A stretch of 64,000 nucleotides of DNA. Source: Tomocerus qinae (Eukaryota > Arthropoda > Collembola > Entomobryomorpha > Tomoceridae). Below the pieces are notes generated by a model. That model saw only the letters and a list, made by a program, of their open reading frames with translations. It was not told the origin of the DNA and made no database searches. Position numbers and translations under genes: made by a program. The stretch covers positions 137,103,875 through 137,167,874 of the forward strand of contig CM034546.1 of NCBI GenBank assembly GCA_020055645.1, written 5' to 3'. Positions 11,789 to 24,380 of the stretch are shown piece after piece; position 1 is the first letter of the stretch; each line of letters starts with the position of its first letter.

Positions 11789-12205
11789 TTAATTTTGTTC
11801 CGACCAGCATCTATATGAGATCGGTATAGGAGTTGGAAATTCGTCCAGTGGGCCAGCGAAATTATCACCTTGTCGAGGAGAAACTGAAAACCCAAATCCT
11901 CTGCAGCCAGAAGTAGGATAAATGATACAAATAAAAGATGGGTAGAGAATCTGGGCATAAATTGTTGAGTTAAGATAGGCTGAAGGAATGTTTTTGCATT
12001 GGCCGTGGACGGAAAGAACGTCGCTGCACTGATCGAACTTGTCGCTCTTCCCTGAGTATTTCAACTTATCTTCCCCTTCTGGTCGTCCTCTGCAGATTCT
12101 GATCTGAGTCTTTGGAAGCATCTGAACGTGGTAATGCTGAAAGGCTGACTCAATTAATACGAGCAAATGAGCAAATAAGACAACCCAAGACACTAGTTTC
12201 ACCAT
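11789..12205 (-). CDS. Small secreted protein with six cysteines, function unknown
   Basis: A single exon of 138 aa from the ATG at 12205. An ATG 10 codons upstream is in frame, but starting at 12205 puts a clean signal peptide (MVKLVSWVVLFAHLLVLIES) at the N-terminus. The mature part has six cysteines (in RICRG, DQCSD, GQCKN, FICII, SGCRG, YRCWS), consistent with three disulfides, a basic/polar first half and a Pro-rich end. I do not recognise the family. No neighbours suggest a pathway. Confidence 0.6.
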   Translation of the reverse strand: MVKLVSWVVLFAHLLVLIESAFQHYHVQMLPKTQIRICRGRPEGEDKLKYSGKSDKFDQCSDVLSVHGQCKNIPSAYLNSTIYAQILYPSFICIIYPTSGCRGFGFSVSPRQGDNFAGPLDEFPTPIPISYRCWSEQN

Positions 12206-13647
12206 AGTTAAAGGACAATCTAAAAAACATTCCAATTTTTTAAAGATTAAATTTCTTAATTTTTACAACTAAATTTGAGAAAATGTATAGTACAAACAAA
12301 TTAATTATATTTGCAAAAATTATTAGATACCTTAGATTTACTTCTGGTTGATAATTTTCAAAAAGGGACGATTAATAAGCAGTTTACGTCTATATTTAGG
12401 TTTCCATTCACTGTTTTAAACAGGAATAATAAATGTGAGCCTGGACCTAGTTATTATGAACTGTATTGTTAATAAAAATGGACTGTTTCTATTTTTATGC
12501 AAGTATAATTTCTGACAAAGCACTATTGCATATGACTACTGCATGCTTTGATGTTTAAGTATTTATATCAAAGCATTCAAAAATTGATACTATTTAAAAT
12601 CAATTTTCTGTTAACGCTATCTGTGCGGTTCTATAAACTCGCTTCCTCAGACGAGCTAAAACTGGTAGCAAATAATAGCAATGTATAGTGACTGTGACAG
12701 CATAGAAAACATTAATCATTTAATGATTTGATCTTTGAGTTTGGTTTGAGGGGTGTGTCTCCACACCTACATTTATTAATACCACAATCATTTTATAATT
12801 GATATAGCAAATATTAGGAAAACGTACTTGTTGTGAATACTATCTGACAGTTTTAATCATAATAACAAAATAACAAATGTTCCAAAAGAGTAACCAGTTT
12901 CAGTAGTTTTATTTACGATTGATTGAACTGTTTCAACCTCAATTCTGGTTAATAACTAGAGATGTGTAAATAGCTTGCCCACTTCTCAAAACAATAAAAA
13001 TTGAAACTAACAGCTCTATTTGCCTAATACTGAATACACACACTGCCAAATCCAAGTTAATATGAAAATAATGTAATGAACATTGCATTGTTGATATTAC
13101 TGATCTGAGAGTCGTGAGAATTTGTATCTCAGCGTTTCATGCCCTAAGGATTTCAAAAATATAAAAGTGTTAGAAAACTTTTTTACATTTTTTGGTTTTC
13201 AAAAAATTAAAGTTTTAGTAATCATTTTTTCAAATAAAAAAAATTTACTACCATTTTTCGGAATAAAAGAATCTTAAGAAAATTTTTTGAGCATTTTCAT
13301 GATGTTTTTTTATAAATTAATAAAGATTTGTAATTTTTTGTATTGTCTACAGCCAAAGGGACCCAAAAATTGATAAAAAGTCACTTCAAAAAAATATTAG
13401 AAAATGGTTTTTATATTAACACGTATGCATGGGACAGATTGGAATTTTGTATGGTGGGACCTTTTAATAAATGTGTTACTTTGTATGGCTGGTGGCGACT
13501 GAAAATATGAATTTATATGGCAAGGTTGTTGGTGTTAATTTGTTTGAAAATGCATGCCAATAGGTCTGAAAAATGTTTTATGTTTCAATACAGAATGTGT
13601 GCATTTGTTTGGTTTTTTTACTTGATAGTATTTTCGTTGATGAACTC
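12206..13647. other. Intergenic, nothing recognised
   Basis: AT-rich, with A- and T-runs at 13140-13420. No convincing exon or RNA gene. Confidence 0.4.
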
Positions 13648-14663
13648 CAAGGTATCGAAAAACCCGGGTTTTTTAGGAAAAAACCCTCGACCCCGGGTTT
13701 TTTGGGTTTAAGGGTTTTTTATATAATTATAGGCATAAATGCAAGCCTATACTATAGTGTATATAGGAAAACTACAGCTGACAATAACAACAACCATGTA
13801 ATCCTAAAACTACTATTATTTACGTCTATAAAATCAAAAATTAAGGCATAAAAATTTAATTTTTAACATGTTTTAGCACAGTTAACACGCAGTATTTTTC
13901 GTGAGCTCCTATATTTGATAACAACTAGTGAAAAACTATGTATTATTATATATTACTGATTACATTTTACATTGACTTTCAGAAATTCCTTTATTAATAT
14001 GGAGCTTAAAGCAGAACAGTAATAAATATGTAAGTGATTAATTAAAATTCAGTATAATTAATGTTTCCACTTATGCATTCATTGGCACATTGGCAGTTCA
14101 TAAGTAGAAGTTAATTATATAAACCAATACAGCGATTAAAATATATATAAAACAAATATAGACAACACGATCGTGATGTTTACATATTTACGTGATTCAC
14201 GATACTGAATTACTGTAAGTATATTGAAGTATGAAGTATAAAAGCTAATTATTTTGTTTCCACGTGATTATGCATTTGTTTACATTTTCAAATAGAAATA
14301 TGACAAAGTTAGTATGTTTTGCTTATACAGATGGAGCTTTAGTGCACAAATTCAGGCACGTATCCAGAAATTTGGGCAAGGGGGGGCGGAAGCAAAAATT
14401 ATACCAAAAATAAGACATATTCGCGCGAAGCGCGAAAAAATTTTGCAATTTTAGGCCATTTTTGAGAAAAAAATTCTCTTTTTCTCAGATTTAGGGGGGG
14501 CGCTGCGCCCCCCTGCCGCCCTACTAAATACGTGCTTGTGCACATTATTGTATGTTTTGTAAAAAACCCAATAAACCCAATAAACCCCGGGTTTTTTAAG
14601 TGAAACGGGGTGGGTTTTTTGCCAAAAAACCCCAAGCCATAAAAAACCCGACCCACAACCCTG
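13648..14663 (+). mobile_element. hAT-like non-autonomous element interrupted by a second element
   Basis: The ends are CAAGGTATCGAAAAACCCGG and ...ACCCACAACCCTG, flanked by the perfect 8-bp duplication atgaactc (13640-13647, 14664-14671). It is the same family as 32154-32887, which lies in the opposite orientation. Internal GGGTTTTTT/AAAAAACCC blocks dominate both ends. The centre is non-coding AT-rich DNA. It carries the nested element at 14353-14538. Confidence 0.85.
14353..14538. mobile_element. Nested 186-bp hAT-like MITE
   Basis: The ends are CAGGCACGTATCC and TACGTGCTTG. It is inserted in the larger element at 13648. The uninterrupted sister copy at 32154-32887 keeps the empty site (tgcacatt in reverse orientation), and that 8-mer follows the insert at 14539-14546. 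The left copy has two extra A bases (14343-14352). The interior has gcgcgaagcgcgaaaaaatt and an ggggggg/ccccccc block. Confidence 0.9.
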
Positions 14664-14840
14664 ATGAACTCGAAGGGAATCTTGTACAAGAATAAAATAA
14701 ACCATATACCATAAACATAAACCATAAATTAACAATAACTTCTAAACCTGCCTTACAAATTGATAATTTCAGTAGCAAACAGCCATACCAAGTAATCAAG
14801 TAATACAGTTATTAAAAAGTCCCATTATTAGTGGCACACC

Positions 14841-14962
14841 AAAATATATTGTTGCGCGAAAATATTTTGGATTTTTAACTATTTTTGACAAAAAAAATCG
14901 TCTTTTTCTGGAAATTTAGTAGGAGTCTCGGGCTCCTTCAGTCCCCCCTCTGGATACGTGCT
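14841..14962. mobile_element. Truncated MITE of the CARGCACGTA family
   Basis: It keeps the gcgcgaaaatattttggatt core and the right end ggatacgtgct. The left end is missing and no target duplication is visible. Confidence 0.65.
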
Positions 14963-15846
14963 GAAAATTGGCCGGTTTTTTTTTAAAGTTTTCTGATTCC
15001 CTAATACCCTGCGTACATTTATTATACTATGATATCTCAAGTTTCAGTTTTAAATACATTTAGGAATGTAGGTAGCATTTCAACTCAACATAACAAAAAT
15101 TTTGAGTCGATTATATGTAACTGCTTTTGCGATTTTAAGCTTATTTTTAAGAAAATTTTTCAGTAAAATTTTCGTGTAAATTTTTTGGGTTTTTAAATAA
15201 ATAAAATTCCGACGTATGATAATAATTGAAATAAATAGGGTACATGGCATTTATTTAAAAAATTTCAATAAACATTTGAAATAAATTAACTGTGCATGTG
15301 TATACACATTGGGGACACTGCATTTACTTCAAATATTTTATTTTTCAAGATAATTTCTCTGAAATAAGAAATTATGGCATGTCTGAGAAAATTATAAGAG
15401 TGTCCCATTATTTATGTGCGGAAAATATGCGATTTCTGTGGCGACCTCAGCCTTACCGGACCTCTCATGCTAGTTGGAGTCCCGACATCGAGGCGTGCTC
15501 TTTTTGTAAACGTCTATTAAGCATTATGTGATTGTTCCAAGGAATAAGAAAATTAACTGCAATTTATTAGATAATTTTGGTAAACTGCAAGTCTATCCGG
15601 ACTTCCTTTTAAAATTAGTCAATTATTATGGGAAATTCCCTCAGATATTCCAATAAGTTAATTTTAAATTTTAAATAATAATTTTAAACGACTTTTAGGA
15701 CAATTCCAAATATTTTTCAAAAATACACAAAATTACGCTGTTTTGAACTTTTGTATTTGTAAATTCCTCGAAAAAAAAATTATGGTTACGATGATAGTTA
15801 ATAGTTGCGGTAAGTTAATGAATTAAATATATTTTGCAAAATGTAT

Positions 15847-15928
15847 CGCGAACTGTAGGATTCGAACCTACGCTCCCAGAGGGAATCTGATTTCTAGTCA
15901 GACGCCTTAACCGCTCGGCCAAGTTCGC
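15847..15928 (-). tRNA. tRNA-Ser (anticodon AGA)
   Basis: The minus strand folds as an 82-nt class II tRNA: acceptor GCGAACT/AGTTCGC, D-loop block TGGCCGAGCGGTTAAGGC, anticodon stem TCTGA/TCAGA with loop CTAGAAA (AGA at 34-36), a long variable arm, T-arm GTAGGTTCGAATCCTAC and discriminator G, which is usual for serine tRNAs. There is no intron and CCA is not encoded, as expected in eukaryotes. Internal A and B boxes (TGGCCGAGCGG and GGTTCGAATCC) are intact, so it is probably functional. Confidence 0.97.
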
Positions 15929-18804
15929 ATTCCACAAAGGGGATACTTTGTAATGACACCCATAAAATAAATAAATTAGATTTACAGTGCATTCGGCTGT
16001 AAAAACCAAAGTGTAAATAAAGGTAGAGTTAGCTAAGGTATGCTTAAATATATATGATGCAGTTAAAGATGACAATATAACATGTCGGAGGATGTATGGA
16101 CTAACTAGTCAGCTGAGATATCCAAAGCTGTTAAATGTATTTAAAACGGACTACATAATTTCAAATTAGTCAAGCAAGACATTTTTTGGTAGATTTGATT
16201 GTGCTAATTCTTTAAAAATATTTTCAATTGACGAACGTGTTGTTGTTTCAAAAGATAGCAGCTTTAGACCTTGGTAGTTCCAATTTTTTAGTATTACTAA
16301 TTTAGTTTGGTGATTTAGTAGATTGAGATTTTGTTTATGAAATTATTCGCATTATCATCAGAAAAATATCTTATTTGACCATATTGAATAATGTTTGACA
16401 GTTTTAAACACATTTAAAATTTTTGGATGTTACCGTTGACTAGTTTGTGCATATATCATACACTTGCTGGCATGTCATTTTTCCCTACAACGTGCATTAT
16501 GTTGTGGCTACCGATGTATACCGATGTAAAACTTTTATGCCCGTTATATGTTTAATGTTATGCTATACACGTTCATTTTTTATGATATTTACTTTGATAT
16601 TTACCGAATATTATATCATGACCATGGTATTAAACGTAAAATGACAAATGCGCATTGAATTCTGTAATTCTGTATGTATCAAAGTCGGTTTGGATACCGG
16701 GCATTAAAAATGTTTGGAAACCTGGTTGGTGCGGTGCCAATGAAATCCTAGTATAATATAATCGGTCTTTTGCATCTGCAGACCAGGGAACAAAAAAGAT
16801 ACTCCTTTATTACAAAAAAATTTAAAAAGTACTACTTTTTTTAAAATTCCAGTCCTTTTTACCTTCATTTCCTTATTTCCATGTAAAGTGGAAGTGGAAG
16901 TAAATGGGGCACGCTGCTACATCAAAATATGTAAAAAGGCAAAAAAGGACTGATTTTCAAGATGAGGCTATATTATATTTCAAAAACAAATACCTACACG
17001 TTAAGGTTTGGAATCGGTAATATACGATACAATCACTCAACTGTACTTTTGAAACTTATTTTTAAAATGTTAAATTAAAATGCTCCGTTACATTGGATTG
17101 CTAATTTAATAATTTCATTTCATCTTGTAGTTTACGAATAGTGCTGGTTGATAAAAGTGTTAATAGAATAAGTTAGCCAAAATAATTTTAACGAAAATGT
17201 TTTGGACGAATTATCCGAATACTAAAGGAATGGTACAAACGAAGTTTTTCAGCTGGTCGTTATCTCTATCTGTTTCTCGTAAAGTCATTTGAGAGAACTG
17301 GCTCAATGGGATTAGTTTTTTTATATTTACTCTTTTTATTGCTCTCTTCTTTGCTCCAGAGTGCGATAGTGAAGTTTGCTGGCGTAATATTGCTGCTGTT
17401 CATATCAGAAAGCACGAAATAAACTTAAACTACATGCATGCTTATACTCGTGAAGTACTTATAGTTGTAATTGTTACTTCTAAAAGTATAAGCAGTTCAT
17501 TATACTACATGTAATAGTGATAATCAGAAATTAACCTTTTCAAACACTAACTAGGTTAAATAAGATTTTAATTATTTTGAAGTTAGACCGCTTGTTAAGG
17601 TATGCTATAATAAGTATGATTTATATCTGCCCGGAAATTCTAACGATTTCTCCTAAATGAAAAATGGTAAAGGATCTTGCCTAAAGCTAATTAAATTATA
17701 AGAGATGTTTAAATAATAAAGGTGAACTGATTGGATGAAAGAAATAGTTGCCCTTTTGGCTTATTTTGTCGCGTGATAACAGATAGGGCCGTAAAAACTG
17801 TCGTTTGAAATAAGTTATGTCTAATTTCATCATGGGGTCAAATTAAAGGTTGATGAAATTGCATTTGCCCTCACTTTGCTATGGTATTCGTATAACTATG
17901 ATTGTCTCATTGTACCTCTTTGATTATTGGCTTGGCTTTGATTCAGACCTCAACAAACATTAATCTATTTTACTATGAACTTTTTGTGAAAGGATATCCC
18001 CACGTGTTTTCATTCAACCACTAAACACCTACATTTCATTCATTATAGATGTTTTAGTTATCATTACGAATCCACACAATTATATGATGAAATAAAGGTA
18101 TGAAGTTAAATGTAATCATTCAATTTGAAGGCCATACAGTCAGCAGTTACAATATTATCTCTAACGGCGTTCACTGCCGGTTCTGCCTACTGCCTACAAT
18201 TTTCCACAGCTTCGATCAAACCTCCTATTTTATATAATAGCTTTTTTAAGATTTTTCATCTTGCATGAGTTTTACGCACCAATGCACAACCAATGACGCA
18301 GGTACCACAAGACAGCATGGGCATGCACATTAACAATATAATTACGTTTTCACAAAGAAACACTGCACTAATTAGTTCACTTTCAGCTTTGTTGTCGAGA
18401 TGATCAAATGTGTATTTATTTATTTGTCTTGTCACATTTTTTTCATCTTTAATATTGCATTAAGAAAAAAGCAGCTTTTTATTCTGTCATAGATCTATCA
18501 TCCCTCTCATAGCGAACTATCATGTAATGAGAATTTCGCACAGTAATCCATCTGAACAGTACATACTCAAGGTTTGCGGAAGATATATTATTATACCTGG
18601 TGGATAATTAATATTTACAATACTTGTAGGGTTACCTTATATTTGTAAGCATTTATTATATAAAAATTTATTTATAAAAACCTTTGTAAAAATTAAATCT
18701 TCAATCACTCACTTCTTAAGTAATTTATAGTCGCTACCCATGCTTCTGTTATCCCAATAATTATCTTCCTAATACTATCAGCTTTTGATTTTAGTTCAGT
18801 TTAG
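15929..18804. other. Long intergenic stretch, nothing recognised
   Basis: No exon with a signal or domain is seen. The short frame at 16447 looks accidental. A weak inverted pair (about 16850 and 16940, ccagtccttttt) may be an old MITE. Confidence 0.4.
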
Positions 18805-18812
18805 TATAAATA
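18805..18812 (+). promoter_or_regulatory. TATA box of the S28 peptidase gene
   Basis: TATAAATA lies 48 bp before the start codon at 18860, predicting transcription from about 18835. Confidence 0.65.
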
Positions 18813-18859
18813 GCAGTAATAAATCAGTTTATGAAGACTATAATACTGGAGACTCAAAA

Positions 18860-21461
18860 ATGAAGGAACTTCTAATCACCAGTTTGGTTTTATTACTGGG
18901 GTCTCCATTTGTCTTGGGACAGTCAACTCCATGTCAGTTTAGCACAAGCGACAACACTCCATCATGTACTTATGATGAACAATGTTTGGACCACGATGAC
19001 AGCGACTGCAGTGCCAAATGGAGTCAGGTATGCTCTATCACAAATTCTATATTCTTCATATACTAGGGTTTTAAGAAGAAGTAAATTTTGTTTGGTCGCA
19101 GAGATATTGGGCATCTAGTCAATACTACAGCCAAGGAGGACCTCTTTTTGTATTCCTCGGAGGGGAAGTCGACACCGAGGGTTGGGCCAATAGCGGAGCA
19201 TGGCTTTATTATGCTTCGAAATTAGGCGCCTTCACTTTGGCATTGGAGCACCGTTTCTACGGAAAGAGCTGGCCAATTAGTACTCCGCAGTCGTAATAAA
19301 GCAAATTTTACTTGTAATTGCAGAATAATTATTATGCGCATATGGAAATTAAATTATTTTAATGCATTCTGTAGAAACCGAACTGCAGCAGCCATGCAAT
19401 TCCTAACGAGTCAACAGGCTCTAAAGGACTATGAACAAATCATCAAATGGTACATTGCCGGAGTTAGCAGTTTGCAAGTAAGACATTAACATAGATTGTT
19501 ATACTCAAATGGTTGAAGTAAGGCAGTGTTTATCAAATACCTATTAATGTTATTGTTTTAATCAGGTTAGGTTAGGTAGGTCCCTCGAAAGCTGATCTTT
19601 CCTGGTATTTGTGAGTAAGTGTAAGGTGGTAAGGTAAAGGTCTATTTCATGGCGCGATTTTTAAAATATGCAATCACTGTCTTATTTCAACCCTCAAATG
19701 TGGCTAACATTTTAAATAAAAAATAAAAGAAAGCTTGAAACCTAGATCTGGAAACGATTTGGTTAAGTTTTTGCAGGGTTTATCCCATTTTTCTGAAAAG
19801 TTTAAATTCTCAGTCTCTTTGGTTAGTTATGCCGTATAGGACTGTATTGGGTGGAACATGTATGATTCTTCGGGTTTAGCTATCTAGGTCTAGGTATATG
19901 TAAAAGTAAATCTCGAGTAAGCAAGTTTTATTTTGAAAGTCTAATTTTATGATCCAAATTAATATAAAAAATCTAAAAAAAATCGGGCTAGTAATTGTAA
20001 CCTATTTCAATAATTAAATTGATATAAATTGTTATTTTTCAGAGGGCAAAGGTCGTTGTATTTGGTGGATCGTACTCAGGAATGCTAGCTGCTAATTTCA
20101 GGGCACAATATCCAAATTTGGTCAATATTGCAGTAGCATCCTCCGCTCCACTCAATTACACTTACAATTTTCCAGGTAGGTAATTAAATTGTCATTCTAA
20201 AAATTAAAATTTATTCTAGTTTCTGATTTGGATTAAAATTACAGAATTCGTTGGATTGAGTTCTCGAGTAATTCAGAGTACAAACCCAACTTGCTTTGAC
20301 AAAATCAAATCCACCTTCACGTGTATGCAAAATATTGTAAACGGCCAAACTTGCCCTGAAACAAGTTTTACAAACCGAGACGATCTCCCTAACACACTTA
20401 AGTAAGTTTTCAATGATTGTTGTGCTAAAGCCTACCTAAAGTTTAGTTAACGCTTAAAGTTCCGTTGTTTCTTGACAGCATATGTACCAACTTCAATGAT
20501 GAAAACCAAAAAGAGCAATTCTTTGTCCAGAGCGGTCGAGAAGTTTGGGCGGGTAATAATCCGGGCACTACATCCTACAATCTGTGCCAAATACTTCTTA
20601 ACCAGACCAATAGCGACATTGTCACTGCTTATGCAGATTTCATTGCAAATAGTAACAATTCCAATCCTTGCTCATCCTCTCGAAGAAAGAGACAAGCTTA
20701 TGATCCTGCAAATGTTATTGCTGCAAATTCTACTAATGATCCTGGCGGATACAACTATAACTGGTATTGGCAGAGTTGCAATGAATTCGTTAACTTCCAA
20801 GTCGCTGACCCAATTCTTCAAATGATTGGTACCGAAATTACAAACCTGACTGAAGTGGCGACTTGCAACTATAACTATCCTGATGCAGGGTACGCTCTCA
20901 AAATTTATTATTACGACTATTTAGTATTATCGTTCACAAACAAATCACGAATCAAGTGACATTAAGTCTCGATAAAAAAATTAATTCCTCCACGCAATGA
21001 AGGAAAATACCGTCACTGTGTTTATTTTTCACAGTTCCCTTCCCACTTTTAAAACATAAACCTAATAATTTACTGTTTTTAGATTTAACTAAACCGTCCT
21101 TCTTGCAAACGTTGAAAAGACCCGAGCGCAGTACAAAGCCGGAAAGGAATATAATGGAACTTGTGTCATTTTCATAAACGGCAGTTGGGACCCTTGGTCA
21201 ACTAAAAGTATCACGAGTCAAAGTGACACTTCGGATGAGAATACCGTCTTCTATTACGAAAGTAACTTGATTCAATACATTGATACCTTATTTACTCCAT
21301 CAACATTTAATTGTCTAAGTCGAAATCATTTTATTTTATCAGAGGGTGAACATGTAGACGACATGTTTTATCCCCCAAGCAACCCATTTGCCAATTCTGC
21401 TATTTCCGGCGTCCAGACACAAATTCTTAATCAAATCGGAGTCTATCTCAAAACTTGTTAA
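18860..21461 (+). CDS. S28 serine carboxypeptidase (PRCP/PRSS16-like), stop codon in last exon
   Basis: Seven exons join in phase: 18860-19027, 19102-19292, 19375-19477, 20043-20175, 20245-20401, 20479-20889, 21083-21461. The N-terminus is a signal peptide ([20 protein letters not shown]). Family landmarks in order are [20 protein letters not shown], the Ser nucleophile in [18 protein letters not shown], the Asp region NGSWDPWS and the His region [10 protein letters not shown]. These enzymes cleave after proline near C-termini in lysosomes or outside the cell. An insertion before the last exons has SRRKRQ, a possible furin-type site, and many N-glycosylation sites. The exon 6/exon 7 junction keeps frame, but exon 7 meets TAA at 21090-21092, its third complete codon, before the catalytic Asp and His. 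No other acceptor restores the frame. It is either a recent null allele or a base error. Confidence 0.8.
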
Positions 21462-23771
21462 ACTGAATGCAAGCCATGTAAAACATCGCAAAGCCCTGTA
21501 GAAGGTCATCCTGTTTAGACATATAATATTACTGCTTGCTAACAATTTAAGAATACTTTTCAATTTACAAAAAAATGTGACGGTGGTTAAAGTGAAAAGT
21601 TTCACCTAAAATATTTCACTTTTATATTATAATAACTCAATTCTTATCTATAAAACAGAAACAGAATGAAAAAACATAAATATATTTTTGTAATAAATAA
21701 TATTGTGTTTGAGTTAGTTTTATACTCCATTAGAATTATAATCCTGAAATTTTTGACGATTTTGTTGAATGTATTTACAATATTCACTTATTCACAAGCG
21801 GAAGTAATTGAGTAAATATAAACTACAATTAATATAATGATAACAAATCTTAAATGTAGGATCAGTTGACAATAAATGTCTATCTCTCTTAATATAGTGA
21901 TAAATGCAATGTGAACATTTTATTTTGAGCACAGAAATAGCATAAGGGCCCAAAAAATTTCGATTGTCATAAGTTTGAAATGGTTAAATAAATGATTGAA
22001 AAGCTGAAATAATATAACAGATGGGTTTATATAAAATAAAAATTATTGATTATTTACCAACAAGTTCAAGGTCAAAGGTTATTGACACATATAATTGACA
22101 TATATATTGTTTGGTTGACATACATGCCAACAAATAATAATAAATCATGGAATCGTCAATAATAAAATCACACCACCGAGTTCTCGCATCGTGGTGGCAT
22201 TTTTAAACTTTCGTCCCGTAGTAAAATTGCAATCGTTACATTATTGCTACCATAATTATGAGAATTGTACATGTTCAATCTCATTTTTCAAATTCCGAGT
22301 CATTGGACAAATGTGCAAATTTGAAAAAAATGTCTAAAAAGTTTAAAGGTTTAACTATAGAACCTGAAGCAGTTTTTTTAAATTTCATTCTCTAAACATG
22401 AAATAAAAATTGAAATACATTTTTCTAATGTCTTCTACTCGAAACAATCTCAAAGGTTTTTTAATCGGGGATATGTTTGATAGAAAAATACTGGCAGATT
22501 TCAAACAATATATAAATTTAGTTACTGTACATTTGGTGATTCTCTTTAAATCTGGAGTTTTCGAACTGTAAAGCCAATAAGCCACCCGTAACATGACATT
22601 TATTATGATTTGCGTAATAAACTACAAGTATGTCGATATAATTACAAAAGATAACTAATGTGTAACTTATGTAACTTATTATTCCCAGATAAAAACTTCA
22701 ATATAATTAGCTATGACCGTAAGACTAATTTACTATGAATGGCTATTTCCTGCATAAATATTATATATACTTATGTATAAATAATGTTAATGAGGTTGTG
22801 AACCATGTAATTTACCTTTTCAGGTGGCGTGGGTAATTAACCATTATGTAAGAAGAAAGACAGAGATAGGAATATGTAATTATTGGTATGGTAATTACTT
22901 TATAATAGAATTTAGAATGGCCATTATAAACGAACATCAAAATCTCAAAGCTCTATACATCCGTTTAGCTGATAGGTATTTCATCTTCACAGACAGCTAA
23001 TAAATATAAACAATGCCTAAATTCGTGTTTATAGAAATGAGAGTCGTTGCAGATTTGAATTCTTATGGTCTTATCAATTGACCGGCCATTTGCTATTCCG
23101 GTAGTAGCTAGAACTAGTAAGTATGGCAATAGCTCAATTTCACTTTAAAATAGTATTTCAATTTTGTTCTAAAAGTATTCGTTTTTTGACTTTACTGTAA
23201 TGCATATAAAACAGTTTTTAGGCTCAGCAAGACAAATCTTCCAGAATACTCCCCCTGTAATCAGACTGCAAGGTTCCGGTAAACGAAATAATTTTTGTGG
23301 GCTGTGTACATTTTGCATACTTCATACAACACAATTAAAATCCCCATATAAATATATTATTTTAGTACACGACAAGAAACATGCTTGTAAAAAGTATACT
23401 ATAACATGACCTATATATTTATAAAATATATATCTCTGTTCTTCCTGCAAGTTGAAGTTTAAAAAGATACACTTATACTGTGTAACTTTGGTATCAATTG
23501 AAGTCCTCCACAGCAGCATTTTTCATAAATGTAGAATTAATACTAAAATCCAATTTAAAATACCCTAAGAATGGAAATTTAATTATTCACGTTGATTGTA
23601 GGGACCCTCCAAAATAGTCCTTTCGCAGCGTCTCAATCTTCTTCTGGGAGCTCACGTAAATTAATTTATATAGTCGAAGATGTAAATTACAGAAACACTG
23701 ATTGCTAAAATATTTATTTTTACTTATATCAATATCAACTAAGTAGAAATGAAAAATTACACTTACATGCA
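21462..23771. other. Intergenic, no clear gene
   Basis: AT-rich. A possible small exon at 23215-23280 (ending at the donor-like ggttccg|gtaaac) encodes a peptide similar to one at about 24652-24695, but no complete gene can be built. Confidence 0.35.
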
Positions 23772-23950
23772 CAGGCACGTATCTAGAAATTTGTTTAAGG
23801 GGGGGCGGAAGCAAAAATTATACCTGAAAGAAGACATATTCGCGCGAAGCGCGAAAAAATTTTGCAATTTTAGGCCATTTTTGAGAAAAAATTCTCTTCT
23901 CAGATTTAGGGGGCGCTGCGCCCCCCCGCCCCCTACTAAATACGTGTTTG
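23772..23950. mobile_element. 179-bp hAT-like MITE with 8-bp target duplication
   Basis: The ends are CAGGCACGTATCTAG and TACGTGTTTG. The perfect duplication tacatgca lies at 23764-23771 and 23951-23958. Very similar to the nested copy at 14353, including the palindromic cgcgcgaagcgcg core. Confidence 0.9.
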
Positions 23951-23960
23951 TACATGCATA

Positions 23961-24380
23961 ATATCGTCCTTTAAGGAAGGAAAAAGCCAATATCCATTTT
24001 TGTTTGGTACAAGAAAAACCTGTACCTATTACATCCATTTTTCGTATGGTGCGGGAAATAGTCTTACTCCACCAACAAGCGTATGGATATATATAGGTTT
24101 TTTCCATGGTTCAAAGAGGGAAATGAAAGAATTTGGACATATCCCTAGTGGGAAAAGTGGGAAACAAAACGGCTAAATGGGTGGGAAGATGGAAAATAGA
24201 AAAGCCAATTGGGAAATAGATCCTAATTCCGCACTCATTTCCCATTATTTCCCAAATTGGTGGGATTTCCCAGTGTCCAACAAATTTTCTGGGAAATGGG
24301 AATATCTGAAACTATTATGGCTGTTTCCCGTACCAATCTGAAAGTGGATAGAGGCTTTTTCCGTCCTTAAGGGACGATAT
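23961..24380. mobile_element. ATATCGTCC-family inverted-repeat element
   Basis: The ends are atatcgtcctttaaggaagg and ccttaagggacgatat, with 'aaaaagcc...ggcttttt' just inside. Sub-repeats built on atccatttttcgt fill the flanks. The centre (about 24110-24330) holds a block rich in tgggaaat/atttccca that recurs at 60660-60880. Other members are at 58613 and 63053. Confidence 0.75.

Noticed and set aside
14399..14735. Overlapping minus-strand frames of about 100 codons
   Set aside because: They lie wholly within nested MITEs; the same frames recur at 23763-24107 because the MITE recurs.
18785..18859. Upstream ATG for the S28 gene
   Set aside because: It lies before the TATA box; the ATG at 18860 directly precedes a signal peptide.
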